Source: a bacterium (GTDB lineage: Bacteria > Patescibacteriota > Minisyncoccia > Phycocordibacterales > UBA918). Taken from it: 13,728 nucleotides of DNA. Below are positions 1 to 6,337 of the stretch, in pieces; positions within the stretch are counted from its first letter, which is position 1, and every line of letters begins with the position of its first letter. The stretch lies in assembly GCA_027487145.1 (NCBI GenBank), contig JAIYEC010000002.1, forward strand, positions 1-13,728, in the 5' to 3' direction. A program made the position numbers and the translations under genes. The notes under the pieces were generated by a model. That model saw only the letters and a list, made by a program, of their open reading frames with translations. It made no database searches and was not told the DNA's origin.

Positions 1-348
1 CCCCAGTACTACCATATAGAGGAACGTATGTACCAACGAAACGTATCCATCCATACGCTCATAGTTACTCCAAAAACTTGAAACTGGATGTACACCAAAA
101 AGATTGGCGAAGAACATCACAATCATGAGAGCACTGAAGCTTACTAATATCCAAGAAAATCGCGGTCGATACCGTGCATCATACAGCGCTAAGAGCACCC
201 ACGCTGCAACGGTAATATCTACCAGAATGCGGAACCAGAAGTTCTTGCCGGTGATGTAGGGGAAGAAATAACTATCTGCCACATACAACGTAAGTAAAGG
301 TACTGCGAAAAGGCCGCCTAGTACTATCGCCCGTAATACATCTTTCAT
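1..348 (-). CDS. O-antigen ligase/Wzy-like polytopic membrane protein, N-terminal part
   Basis: The frame is open from the ATG at 348 to the window edge (116 codons), so the C-terminus is missing. The visible part is strongly hydrophobic, with predicted membrane helices near residues 5-23, 40-57, 63-86 and 103-116. Two stretches, KNFWFR (35-40) and SFWSNYERMDGYVSLVH (91-107), look to me like the N-terminal signature of O-antigen ligase family proteins common in Parcubacteria-type genomes. Such proteins polymerise or transfer lipid-linked glycans on the outer face of the membrane. That fits a locus with a flippase and many glycosyltransferases. The start is the first ATG of the frame, has no Shine-Dalgarno sequence, and lies 9 nt after a TATAGT box. 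A 47-nt palindrome separates it from the gene upstream, so it probably has its own transcript. Wzy polymerase and WaaL ligase cannot be told apart from this fragment. Confidence 0.72.
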   Translation of the reverse strand, partial: MKDVLRAIVLGGLFAVPLLTLYVADSYFFPYITGKNFWFRILVDITVAAWVLLALYDARYRPRFSWILVSFSALMIVMFFANLFGVHPVSSFWSNYERMDGYVSLVHTFLYMVVLG

Positions 349-357
349 ATGCAGAAA

Positions 358-363
358 ACTATA
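358..363 (-). promoter_or_regulatory. Putative -10 box (TATAGT) of the O-antigen-ligase-like gene
   Basis: On the minus strand TATAGT ends 9 nt before the ATG at 348. With the usual 6-7 nt from box to start site, transcription would begin 2-3 nt before the start codon, giving an almost leaderless mRNA. A TTGACG lies just upstream, but only 3 nt from the hexamer, so it cannot be the matching -35. No good -35 is visible. Confidence 0.4.
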
Positions 364-408
364 CCACGTCAACGCCAAGGGAAATCCTAGACGACGCTCT
401 GTAACCAG

Positions 409-455
409 GGTGAAATTAAAAGACCGGCCCAAAGGGCCGGTCTTTTAATTTCACC
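409..455 (-). terminator. 47-nt perfect palindrome, probable intrinsic terminator
   Basis: Bases 409-430 are perfectly complementary to 434-455, giving a 22-bp stem with an AAA/TTT loop. The core is GC-rich (GACCGGCCC/GGGCCGGTC) and is flanked on both sides by A/T tracts, so a T-rich tail follows the GC stem on either strand. It lies about 70 nt downstream of the stop of the minus-strand methyltransferase (526) and upstream of the ligase-like gene (start 348), so it most likely ends the methyltransferase transcript. By symmetry it could also stop plus-strand transcription, although no plus-strand gene lies before it. The rest of 349-525 holds a small hairpin at 472-484 and an 8-bp inverted repeat partner at 491-498, but no gene. 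Confidence 0.75.
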
Positions 456-490
456 ACACACTAACGCTTTCCACCTTACAGGTGCGGTCC

Positions 491-536
491 ACTCATTGGA
501 TATTTTTTCGCTTCGCTCTAAAATCTCACAATGAGT
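491..536. repeat. 8-bp inverted repeat spanning the methyltransferase stop codon
   Basis: ACTCATTG (491-498) is the exact reverse complement of CAATGAGT (529-536), with a 30-nt AT-rich interval holding the TGA stop (526-528) and two copies of TTCGC. Together with the neighbouring hairpins at 542-562 and 472-484 (CACCT/AGGTG) it gives the transcript end a chain of structures ahead of the terminator at 409-455. Confidence 0.45.
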
Positions 537-1281
537 CTTGCGAAAGGTCCCCCGGACCTTTCTCACCCCACACTGCCACGGCCGGAAAGAGCTTTTCTCT
601 CTTCTCTACCGGTATATTCAAAATGTCTTTCTGATACTCCATTTCCCAGGCAAAGAGTGCTTTCACGGACTCGCTTTCCGCTGCTTGGAATTTTTCAAAC
701 GCTTTATGGTTAGGCATCTGGTGATAGGTAGTCTTTTCTACCCGAACTCCATGCTTTTCGTAGAGCGCTCTTACTTCGGGCTCAGGTACGTAACGGACAA
801 ACTGTCGTTCGGGCAAAATACCAGGCACGTTGTTTCCTAATCGCACATGAATCCACTCTTTCAAAGAATGTGTATGAAGTGCATGTCCCAGGTCATACCG
901 GTGGACAATGAGTGCTCCGCTAGCGGCGTACTTTACTCCCAACGCTAAGAAGCGATCAAGGTGCTTGATATGTTCAAGAACACTAAGCGAGAATACGACA
1001 TCAAATGATTTTTCTGCTTCATCCTGAATACTGTCATATCCCAACTGAAAGTGAACTTTCGCTCGGTCAACTCCAGCAAGATTTTTAAGGGCACCTTGAT
1101 ACGACGCAGCAATTGGTTCGACTCCCACGTACTCAATTGCAGGAAACTCACGGAGTAACGCTGGAACATACGAAGCAGTACCACAACCAAGATCGAGCAC
1201 TCGAAGCGGTCGACCATCAGTCGACCGCTTCGACGCCTCTTTTACCACCTCAACAATAAACATCTCTTTCAAACTTTTCAT
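526..1281 (-). CDS. Class I SAM-dependent methyltransferase
   Basis: This 251-residue protein carries the Rossmann-fold SAM-binding signature: motif I VLDLGCGTA at residues 28-36, an acidic residue at the end of strand 2 (VGVEP, E55), and FDVVFSLSVLEHI at 93-105, which is typical of the methyltransferase 11/25-type superfamily. No membrane segment or signal peptide is visible. The acceptor cannot be read from the sequence; a sugar or lipid-linked glycan is inferred from the neighbours. The ATG at 1281 is the first in the frame and has no Shine-Dalgarno sequence; a TACGAT box lies 6 nt before it. The gene sits between two hairpin terminators (1313-1335 and 409-455), so it is probably monocistronic. 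The last 15 or so residues are encoded by a stretch rich in inverted repeats (542-562, 529-536) and look unlike a conserved domain end, so they may derive from an inserted palindromic element. Confidence 0.88.
   Translation of the reverse strand: MKSLKEMFIVEVVKEASKRSTDGRPLRVLDLGCGTASYVPALLREFPAIEYVGVEPIAASYQGALKNLAGVDRAKVHFQLGYDSIQDEAEKSFDVVFSLSVLEHIKHLDRFLALGVKYAASGALIVHRYDLGHALHTHSLKEWIHVRLGNNVPGILPERQFVRYVPEPEVRALYEKHGVRVEKTTYHQMPNHKAFEKFQAAESESVKALFAWEMEYQKDILNIPVEKREKLFPAVAVWGEKGPGDLSQDSL
542..562. repeat. 9-bp perfect hairpin inside the 3' end of the methyltransferase gene
   Basis: GAAAGGTCC (542-550) and GGACCTTTC (554-562) form a perfect stem around a 3-nt loop. It lies within the last codons of the minus-strand methyltransferase, encoding part of EKGPGDLSQDSL. 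No T-tract follows, so it is not a classical terminator. Confidence 0.6.
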
Positions 1282-1287
1282 GCCACT

Positions 1288-1293
1288 ATCGTA
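1288..1293 (-). promoter_or_regulatory. Putative -10 box (TACGAT) of the 526-1281 methyltransferase
   Basis: On the minus strand TACGAT matches the TANNNT pattern and ends 6 nt before the ATG at 1281. The upstream gene's terminator hairpin lies only about 20 nt away, so a separate promoter is expected in this gap. Initiation at the start codon itself would make a leaderless mRNA. No clear -35 is visible. Confidence 0.35.
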
Positions 1294-1312
1294 TCACATC
1301 GATACCAAAGGA

Positions 1313-1335
1313 AGCGCGGGCCTTCGGCCCGCGCT
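1313..1335 (-). terminator. GC-rich hairpin, intrinsic terminator
   Basis: AGCGCGGGCC (1313-1322) and GGCCCGCGCT (1326-1335) form a perfect 10-bp stem with a 3-nt loop, 6 nt after the stop codon of the minus-strand gene ending at 1342. The tail on the minus strand is TCCTTTGG, only moderately T-rich, but position and stem strength fit an intrinsic terminator. Confidence 0.65.
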
Positions 1336-1341
1336 CACACT

Positions 1342-1902
1342 CTAAGAAAACATCACCTCTTTAGAGTACATCTCTTTCAGATACTGCTGGTACCGTACAT
1401 CACTCAGCGCTAGCTTATAGTTCAGCCTGGTAAATACGAGCTTGTATGACTTACCAAACGAACCACGAATCGAAACCCTCGCCTCAAAAGAGGCCGTCAC
1501 TCCTTTTGGCACCCGAGCAAACAGGAGTGTCCCAACTGTTATCTGAGATACTCCCTTACCCTCAACTTGTAGTGAAGCTGTCTCAATTGAACCAGCAGCG
1601 GTTCCTTCAATCTGATACATTAGCCCAGCCACCGTCTTACCCGAAGCAATTGATAACGGAATAAAGATATCGGCCTGCTCAGCTGTGATACCGAGCTCAA
1701 CAAAGAACCGACCGAAGGCTTTATCCTCCGCTCCCTTTTTCTTCACCCGTTCAAATCGAGCCTGGTTCTTCCGTACCTTTACTTCGATATACGGATCCTT
1801 TCCTTCACGCTTTTCTGCCACAACCAGCTTTGTTTGCAAACTTTTAATCTGGGTATTCAGTTCTTTTACCCGTTTTTTCTCATCGGCTGATAACTTTTTC
1901 AT
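1342..1902 (-). CDS. Hypothetical protein: N-terminal coiled coil plus predicted beta-rich domain
   Basis: I do not recognise this 186-residue protein. Residues 1-60 are very rich in Lys, Glu and Arg, with heptad-like leucines and valines (KRVKELNTQIKSLQTKLVVAE), suggesting a charged helix or coiled coil. Residues 78-160 alternate hydrophobic and polar positions with many Gly, Thr and Ser, suggesting beta strands, and the end (NYKLALSDVRYQQYLKEM) looks helical. There is no signal peptide, membrane helix or catalytic motif, so it is probably cytoplasmic and perhaps structural or nucleic-acid-binding; that is a guess. The frame also contains a TTG at 1917 that would add MYTIY, but the ATG at 1902 gives the natural MKKLSADEKK start and sits 6 nt after a TATACT box that the longer form would have to translate. 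It is divergent from the flippase and followed directly by a terminator, so probably monocistronic. Confidence 0.7.
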   Translation of the reverse strand: MKKLSADEKKRVKELNTQIKSLQTKLVVAEKREGKDPYIEVKVRKNQARFERVKKKGAEDKAFGRFFVELGITAEQADIFIPLSIASGKTVAGLMYQIEGTAAGSIETASLQVEGKGVSQITVGTLLFARVPKGVTASFEARVSIRGSFGKSYKLVFTRLNYKLALSDVRYQQYLKEMYSKEVMFS

Positions 1903-1908
1903 ATAAAT

Positions 1909-1914
1909 AGTATA
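1909..1914 (-). promoter_or_regulatory. Putative -10 box (TATACT) of the hypothetical gene
   Basis: On the minus strand TATACT ends 6 nt before the ATG at 1902, which places the expected start site on or next to the start codon. The -35 region has only weak matches (TTGGGT, with a 14-nt spacer). It faces away from the flippase promoter at 1981-1986. Confidence 0.5.
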
Positions 1915-1921
1915 CAAAACA

Positions 1922-1949
1922 CCGAGTAACCCAAGGCTCGGATGTAACC
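1922..1949. promoter_or_regulatory. Inverted and direct repeats between two divergent promoters, possible operator
   Basis: Between the divergent -10 boxes lies an inverted repeat, CCGAG (1922-1926) with CTCGG (1937-1941), and a direct repeat, GTAACC (1926-1931 and 1944-1949, 18 bp apart). Such spacing could serve a shared regulator, but the elements are short and may be chance. Confidence 0.2.
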
Positions 1950-1980
1950 AAAACTGGGCATAGATAGTTTAAAAACGTAC

Positions 1981-1986
1981 TATACT
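1981..1986 (+). promoter_or_regulatory. Putative -10 box (TATACT) of the flippase operon
   Basis: TATACT ends 7 nt before the ATG at 1994, so transcription would start at about the A of the start codon. There is no Shine-Dalgarno sequence in the 7-nt gap (TATATCC) and no convincing -35 at 16-18 nt. Same hexamer and geometry as the divergent gene. Confidence 0.5.
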
Positions 1987-1993
1987 TATATCC

Positions 1994-3244
1994 ATGTACT
2001 CCTTTGTCGCCACCTTCTTAGGTAAAAAATTCAACTTTGATGCGCACTACTTTCTCAAGGGCGGCTTTTGGCTGAGTCTCACCCAAGTCATAACCATCCT
2101 GGCTGGTTTAGCAACCACATCCTTATTTGCTCATTATCTCTCAGAGACTGAGTATGGTATCTACCGATATCTCCTTGGACTAGCGATACTGTTCTCCTCT
2201 TTATCTCTCACTGGACTTGGACAGTCTATCCTTCAAACGGCTGCAAAAAAATATTATGGCTTTTATAAAGAGACACTCGTTCTCAATTTAAAATACAGTC
2301 TTGGTATTGCTGTACTTAGTACAGCCGGAGGCATCTACTACATACTCAACCATAACCTTACCTTGGCTCTTGGTTGTTTTCTCATCGCGCTATTTCAACC
2401 ATTTATTACCGGGTATCAAAACACGACTGTTTTCCTCCAAGGTAGTCGTAGATTTAAAGCCTCAACCGTTGCTACAACGAGCAAAATAATTTTTATCTCA
2501 GCCACAAGTATAGTCGCCTTACTCTTAACTAAGAATATTCTTGTACTGGTGGCAGTCTATCTTGCTTCATCCGCCCTAATTAATTTCCTTCTTCACCTTT
2601 GGTACCGACCTAAAGCCACCACACCTACCCCTGAAGCAGTGACTACTCAATATCTCTCTTTCGCTAAGCATACGAGCGTTCGAAATACTGTCGCCACTGT
2701 TTCTAATCGACTCGATACGGTACTTATCTTCACACAATTAGGTGCTGCAGAGTTGGCTATTTACACCATCGCGACTACTATACCGGAACAAATCAAAGGC
2801 TCATTCAAAAACCTCACTTCTCTACTTCTTCCAAAGTACGCTAATCATGAGAACTTTGACATCGTAAAAAAGAGCGTACCAAAAAGAAGTCTTCAACTCT
2901 TTTTCATCTTACTTGCTATTACAGTATTGTACATTTTTATCGCACCGTATTTATATCAACTATTGTTTCCAAAGTATGAAGAAGCAGTTTTCTATAGCCA
3001 GTTACTGGCACTATCATTTGTGACATTTGTTTTGTATATACCGCTAAGTATTATTCAAACAAAAACAGCAGAAAAAGAACTCCATGAAATAACTCTCTAT
3101 GGATCCATTTTTCAAGTAGTTTCAATCGTCCTATGTATTCACTTTTTTGGACTAATTGGTGCTATTATTGCAAAAATACTATATCGGGTATTTCAGTTAG
3201 TTCTTAGCTTTAGGCTACTTAATAAATTCAAGAATGATAAATAA
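1994..3244 (+). CDS. Oligosaccharide flippase (Wzx-like, MOP superfamily)
   Basis: This 416-residue protein is polytopic, with about 11-12 hydrophobic helices (roughly 21-45, 54-78, 98-117, 121-143, 161-178, 181-202, 245-265, 300-322, 333-356, 366-385, 388-410), close to the 12-14 helices of polysaccharide biosynthesis/Wzx proteins. The segment LSETEYGIYRYLLGLAILFS (49-68) follows the common helix 1-2 loop pattern of these flippases. The expected role is to move an undecaprenyl-linked oligosaccharide from the inner to the outer leaflet. It is the first gene of a two-gene plus-strand unit and overlaps the next gene by 11 bp. The start is the first ATG, directly after a TATACT box. Base composition changes inside the gene: about 35-50% GC up to roughly 2820, then about 25-35% to the end, although the reading frame is intact. 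Confidence 0.87.
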   Translation: MYSFVATFLGKKFNFDAHYFLKGGFWLSLTQVITILAGLATTSLFAHYLSETEYGIYRYLLGLAILFSSLSLTGLGQSILQTAAKKYYGFYKETLVLNLKYSLGIAVLSTAGGIYYILNHNLTLALGCFLIALFQPFITGYQNTTVFLQGSRRFKASTVATTSKIIFISATSIVALLLTKNILVLVAVYLASSALINFLLHLWYRPKATTPTPEAVTTQYLSFAKHTSVRNTVATVSNRLDTVLIFTQLGAAELAIYTIATTIPEQIKGSFKNLTSLLLPKYANHENFDIVKKSVPKRSLQLFFILLAITVLYIFIAPYLYQLLFPKYEEAVFYSQLLALSFVTFVLYIPLSIIQTKTAEKELHEITLYGSIFQVVSIVLCIHFFGLIGAIIAKILYRVFQLVLSFRLLNKFKNDK

Positions 3245-3977
3245 AAGTCAAATTCAAGAAAGTCAGTATCACTTTCCATACCATCACCTTGCACATGAAG
3301 AAAATGGGGCTATTTATATTTTCAGACACTTGTTCTGGGGCATAGAACATTTGAGCTATATAAATTTTGTAATTGAAGAAACCCTAAAAATTCCATTTGA
3401 AAACCTGCTTGATGTTGGGTGTGGTGAAGGTCGAATAATAAGTGATTTGGTTAAAAGAAAACCAAATGCTGACTATCATGGTATTGATGTTTCAGATAGA
3501 GCTATCAAATTCGCCCAAGCATTTAATACTAAGGGTGAGTTTTATACTCATGACATAACAAAAGAAAATTTAAACAAAGAATTTGATGTGATTGTCTCCT
3601 GTGAAGTAATTGAACACATTGAGCCAGCTAAAGTACCAGATTATATAAAAAATATAGCTGTCAGCTTAAAGTCCGGTGGACATCTGATAATCACAACACC
3701 TACTACAAATGTACCTGTAAATACGAAACACTATCAACATTTCACCTTGGAGATGTTTGAAACACTTCTTAAAGATTCGTTCACAATCAGTGATGTAGTT
3801 TATTTAAATAGACAAAGCTTATTCTCAAGAATACTTAGTCGAACAATAGGAAATCGCTTTTACCTATCGAATTCAAATGTATTGAACAAACTAGTATTTA
3901 ATCTCTACAAAAAATTCTTTTTTATGTGTAAGAAAGATACTGGTAGCAGAATCTTTGTGCACGCAACAAAAAACTAA
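3234..3977 (+). CDS. Class I SAM-dependent methyltransferase, AT-rich gene
   Basis: The 247-residue product has motif I LLDVGCGEG at 58-66, YHGIDVS with D85 for the SAM ribose, and FDVIVSCEVIEHI at 117-129, followed by SLKSGGHLIITTP (144-156), as in UbiG-like and type 11/12 methyltransferases. The N-terminal HLFWGIEHLSYINFV (32-46) resembles glycan-cluster methyltransferases I have seen beside glycosyltransferases; residues 165-171 (KHYQHFT) may line the acceptor pocket. The ATG overlaps the flippase stop by 11 bp (3234-3244), implying coupled translation and a common role in the same glycan. The gene is much poorer in GC (about 25-35% in sampled blocks) than most of the window, suggesting recent acquisition. 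Its stop overlaps the stop of the convergent gene by 4 bp, leaving no room for a terminator. Confidence 0.88.
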   Translation: MINKSQIQESQYHFPYHHLAHEENGAIYIFRHLFWGIEHLSYINFVIEETLKIPFENLLDVGCGEGRIISDLVKRKPNADYHGIDVSDRAIKFAQAFNTKGEFYTHDITKENLNKEFDVIVSCEVIEHIEPAKVPDYIKNIAVSLKSGGHLIITTPTTNVPVNTKHYQHFTLEMFETLLKDSFTISDVVYLNRQSLFSRILSRTIGNRFYLSNSNVLNKLVFNLYKKFFFMCKKDTGSRIFVHATKN

Positions 3978-4618
3978 TTCTTTTTAGCAACTAAATAATA
4001 TCCTGTCGTAAAATTATTTTTTGTGACCATGTGCTTTTGTATATCTCCGTACTCCTTTTTAAGGAGGCTGTTTAATCTATCAAATAGCCAAGCTAGTGAA
4101 TAGAGACTCGCTTTAGTGAGCTTTCCTCCTTTGAGATCACTTTGAAACCCAAGTCGTTGCATGAGTGCACCAATGGCAGAAAAACTCTCAGTTTCTGCTT
4201 TGAGTTCAATTATTTTCCAATCTTTAAAAAGATGTCTGAGTCCATACTCGGTATACCGATAATAATCATGCGGTGCATCATGTATCGGAAACACAAATCT
4301 CGTCGTTAGAATTAACATACCACCTGACTTTAATACTCGACCCATTTCATCTATCGCTTTGTGTGGGGTATGTAAATGTTCCAGTACTTCCGTGCAAAGG
4401 ATAAACTCAAATGAACCATCAGAAAATGGCAGGTGGTGTGCATCCCCAACTGTATCAGGCTGTCTTTTGGGATCAATATCGTACGTATGACGATTGGGAA
4501 ACAAATCTTCGTATGAGTGATTTGACTTTACCCTTCCCCCACCAATTTCGAGGACCTGAGCACTGGTAGCATACATCTGAAGAAACGGTCGGAGGTGTTT
4601 TCTCGTAATCTTTTTCAT
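3974..4618 (-). CDS. SAM-dependent methyltransferase, paralog A of the IGG/GYY trio
   Basis: The 214-residue protein has motif I VLEIGGGR (22-29), in which the usual GxGxG is replaced by GGG, then YDIDP (46-50), DAHHLPF (59-65), CTEVLEHL (75-82) and RVLKSGG (94-100). All are hallmarks of type 11 methyltransferases. HDYYRYT (117-123) and the tail GYYLVAKK (206-213) recur in the genes at 4621-5235 and 6338-6979, marking a paralogous trio. Between them is a mildly amphipathic stretch (SLYSLAWLFDRLNSLLKK, 171-188) that may touch the membrane. The acceptor is probably a glycan or glycolipid, by context. The ATG lies 2 nt after the stop of the upstream gene, so the two are surely cotranscribed. It is the last gene of the minus-strand array and its TAG overlaps the convergent stop codon. 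Confidence 0.88.
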   Translation of the reverse strand: MKKITRKHLRPFLQMYATSAQVLEIGGGRVKSNHSYEDLFPNRHTYDIDPKRQPDTVGDAHHLPFSDGSFEFILCTEVLEHLHTPHKAIDEMGRVLKSGGMLILTTRFVFPIHDAPHDYYRYTEYGLRHLFKDWKIIELKAETESFSAIGALMQRLGFQSDLKGGKLTKASLYSLAWLFDRLNSLLKKEYGDIQKHMVTKNNFTTGYYLVAKKN

Positions 4619-4620
4619 GT

Positions 4621-5235
4621 TTATTTTTCTAGATAGAGATAGTAGCCCGCAACTTGCCGACTTCCTTTTTTGTACAATACCCTGTCGAGAAGTCGTGCGA
4701 CAAAGAGCGGCGCCTTATATCGTCCCAGTGGAGTCAATCGCACCAAGGTTTCAACGGGCATTCGAACTTCTGCAATTTCATGCTGAGAAAACTTCTTGGC
4801 AAACATTTTGAGCGTATCGTAGGTAAATCGCCAGTAATCACCGTAGTAACCTTCGTGAGCATGATAATAAAACAAAAATGGAACATAGATAAGGAGCTTT
4901 CCTCCTGGCTTCAGAACCCGATGTAATTGTTCAACTGCTCGTATCGGATCTTTAACGTGTTCTAAGACAGCGATACAGAGAATTGCTTCTTTTGAATTAT
5001 CTTCAAAAGGTAGAGCGTGGATGTCTCCTACAATATCTGGATTATAGTCAGGTACCGGGTCCAAAATTAGATAGCGGACTTTTTCTACATATGGTCTGAG
5101 CCATTCGTTCTCCTTTTCCACCCGATTGCTTTTTCCAGTATCAAGTCGCAAACTGCCACCAATATCAATCACCTCTGAAGATTCAGTAAAAATCTTGATG
5201 CATTTTTCTCTAAAAAATGTGTCCCACGAACTCAT
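4621..5235 (-). CDS. SAM-dependent methyltransferase, paralog B of the IGG/GYY trio
   Basis: The 204-residue product shows motif I VIDIGGS (22-28), with Ser in place of the final Gly, D59 after strand 2 (LILDPVPD), GDIHALPF (70-77), CIAVLEHV (87-94) and RVLKPGG (106-112). VPFLFYYHAH (118-127) and DYWRFT (133-138) closely match VPFLMWYHAD and DFFRYT in the 6338-6979 product, and the tail GYYLYLEK (197-204) matches both paralogs. The helix PLFVARLLDRVLYKK (176-190) is amphipathic and basic, as expected for a peripheral membrane contact. The gap to the glycosyltransferase upstream is 7 nt and to the next gene 2 nt, so it lies inside the operon. The substrate cannot be told; a lipid-linked sugar is the likeliest acceptor. 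Confidence 0.88.
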   Translation of the reverse strand: MSSWDTFFREKCIKIFTESSEVIDIGGSLRLDTGKSNRVEKENEWLRPYVEKVRYLILDPVPDYNPDIVGDIHALPFEDNSKEAILCIAVLEHVKDPIRAVEQLHRVLKPGGKLLIYVPFLFYYHAHEGYYGDYWRFTYDTLKMFAKKFSQHEIAEVRMPVETLVRLTPLGRYKAPLFVARLLDRVLYKKGSRQVAGYYLYLEK

Positions 5236-5242
5236 ACTACAG

Positions 5243-6334
5243 CTAAAAAATAAAATCTAATACGGCCTTTGCTCGATTGGTCCAAGTATACCTGCTCGCG
5301 AAGACTTTTGATATGATAGGCGGTGTAGAGGTGGCTTTGACCGACTCGATAGCCTCAGCAAGACGTACCGCATTATCTGCCTCAAATACTGTTACTTCGG
5401 TAGTGCCTGTCACCCTTAAAATACTGGGTACATTAGAAACTACCAGCGGCTTCTGCGAAGCCATGTGAGCAAAGAGCTTCAAAGGAGACGTATACTCGGT
5501 TGAAACCAGTGTCTGTGCTGAGTTTGGAATTACGAGAATATCTGCGGCCTGTTGATTATCTCTTAATTCGGCATACGGACGTTGACCCAAAAAGACAACG
5601 GCAGGATATTTCTCCCTATACTCTGCTACCTCCTGCGTTGAGCCACCAATCACCACAAACGTACTCTTGTGAGAAGCAGTCGTCGCTTCACAGAATGTAT
5701 CTACACCCTTCCAGGTAGCCAAACCACCAATGTACATAACGATGTACTCGGCTTCAGGAAGTCCTAATCGCGCTCTAGCTTCTAGTTTAGTTTCGGTTGG
5801 TTCAAAGAACGATTCGTCGATTGCATCATGAGCAACCAAGAACAGCGCCGTATCGTACCCTAGCTGTTTATAGGCTTCTGCTATTCCTTCTGAGATCACT
5901 ACTGTCTTGATTCTCTTTTTAAACAGAATTTTGACTGCAAACGAATGGTGAGCTTCATGGGATTCCCACACTAACTTTTTTGGAGAGACAAAAAAGCTGA
6001 GGAGCGCCAACACCCACTCATCTCTTGAATAGAGCACATCAAATTGTGAAGGTTTTTTTGTGAGTAGAAAATGGAAGCTGTAAAGCAACTCGCTGAGATA
6101 ATACGCCAACTTGAAACCTGGAATAAAAAGTCCGTGACAGAGTCGGACGAGAGAAAATTGTGGCTGTAGCGAAAAGTACTGTCCAAGTTCTGCCAACGTT
6201 TCTTTAGAACGAGTGTTAGCAAAGAGAGTTACATCAACTCCATTTTTCGCAAAGGCCTGACACATATGAACAATCTGAGCAGCATGAGCTCGCTCACTTG
6301 GTATTCGTACATTCGCTAGGTAGGCCATTTTCAT
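5243..6334 (-). CDS. GT4-like glycosyltransferase with degenerate EX7E motif
   Basis: The 363-residue protein has the GT-B layout: an N-terminal acceptor domain beginning MKMAYLANVRIPSERAHAAQ, which keeps the basic/polar loop that follows strand 1 in GT4 enzymes, and a C-terminal nucleotide-sugar domain with YIGGLATWKGVD (201-212), FLGQRPYAEL (248-257) and DILVIPNS (265-272). The usual EX7E segment is YTSPLKLFAHMAS (281-293). Many relatives read LFEYMAS here, and the Glu thought to contact the donor is Ala289 in this protein. Either the activity is retained with another residue or the protein is altered in function. It should work at the inner face of the membrane in glycan assembly. The start codon lies 3 nt after the previous stop; a second in-frame ATG two codons on is possible. 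A weak AAGG precedes it. Confidence 0.87.
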   Translation of the reverse strand: MKMAYLANVRIPSERAHAAQIVHMCQAFAKNGVDVTLFANTRSKETLAELGQYFSLQPQFSLVRLCHGLFIPGFKLAYYLSELLYSFHFLLTKKPSQFDVLYSRDEWVLALLSFFVSPKKLVWESHEAHHSFAVKILFKKRIKTVVISEGIAEAYKQLGYDTALFLVAHDAIDESFFEPTETKLEARARLGLPEAEYIVMYIGGLATWKGVDTFCEATTASHKSTFVVIGGSTQEVAEYREKYPAVVFLGQRPYAELRDNQQAADILVIPNSAQTLVSTEYTSPLKLFAHMASQKPLVVSNVPSILRVTGTTEVTVFEADNAVRLAEAIESVKATSTPPIISKVFASRYTWTNRAKAVLDFIF

Positions 6335-6337
6335 ACC

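Noticed and set aside
369..380. TTGACG as a -35 box for the ligase-like gene
   Set aside because: It lies only 3 nt from the TATAGT box; a -35 needs about 16-18 nt.
538..840. Plus-strand open frame of 100 codons
   Set aside because: It is antisense to a methyltransferase with clear SAM motifs; the product is a shadow without domain features.
1915..1917. TTG start that would lengthen the hypothetical protein by five residues
   Set aside because: The added codons overlap a TATACT box, and the ATG at 1902 gives a more natural start (MKKLSADEKK).
3965..3985. A/T inverted repeat at the convergent stops as a terminator
   Set aside because: It has no GC stem, only A and T runs, so it would not form a stable terminator hairpin.
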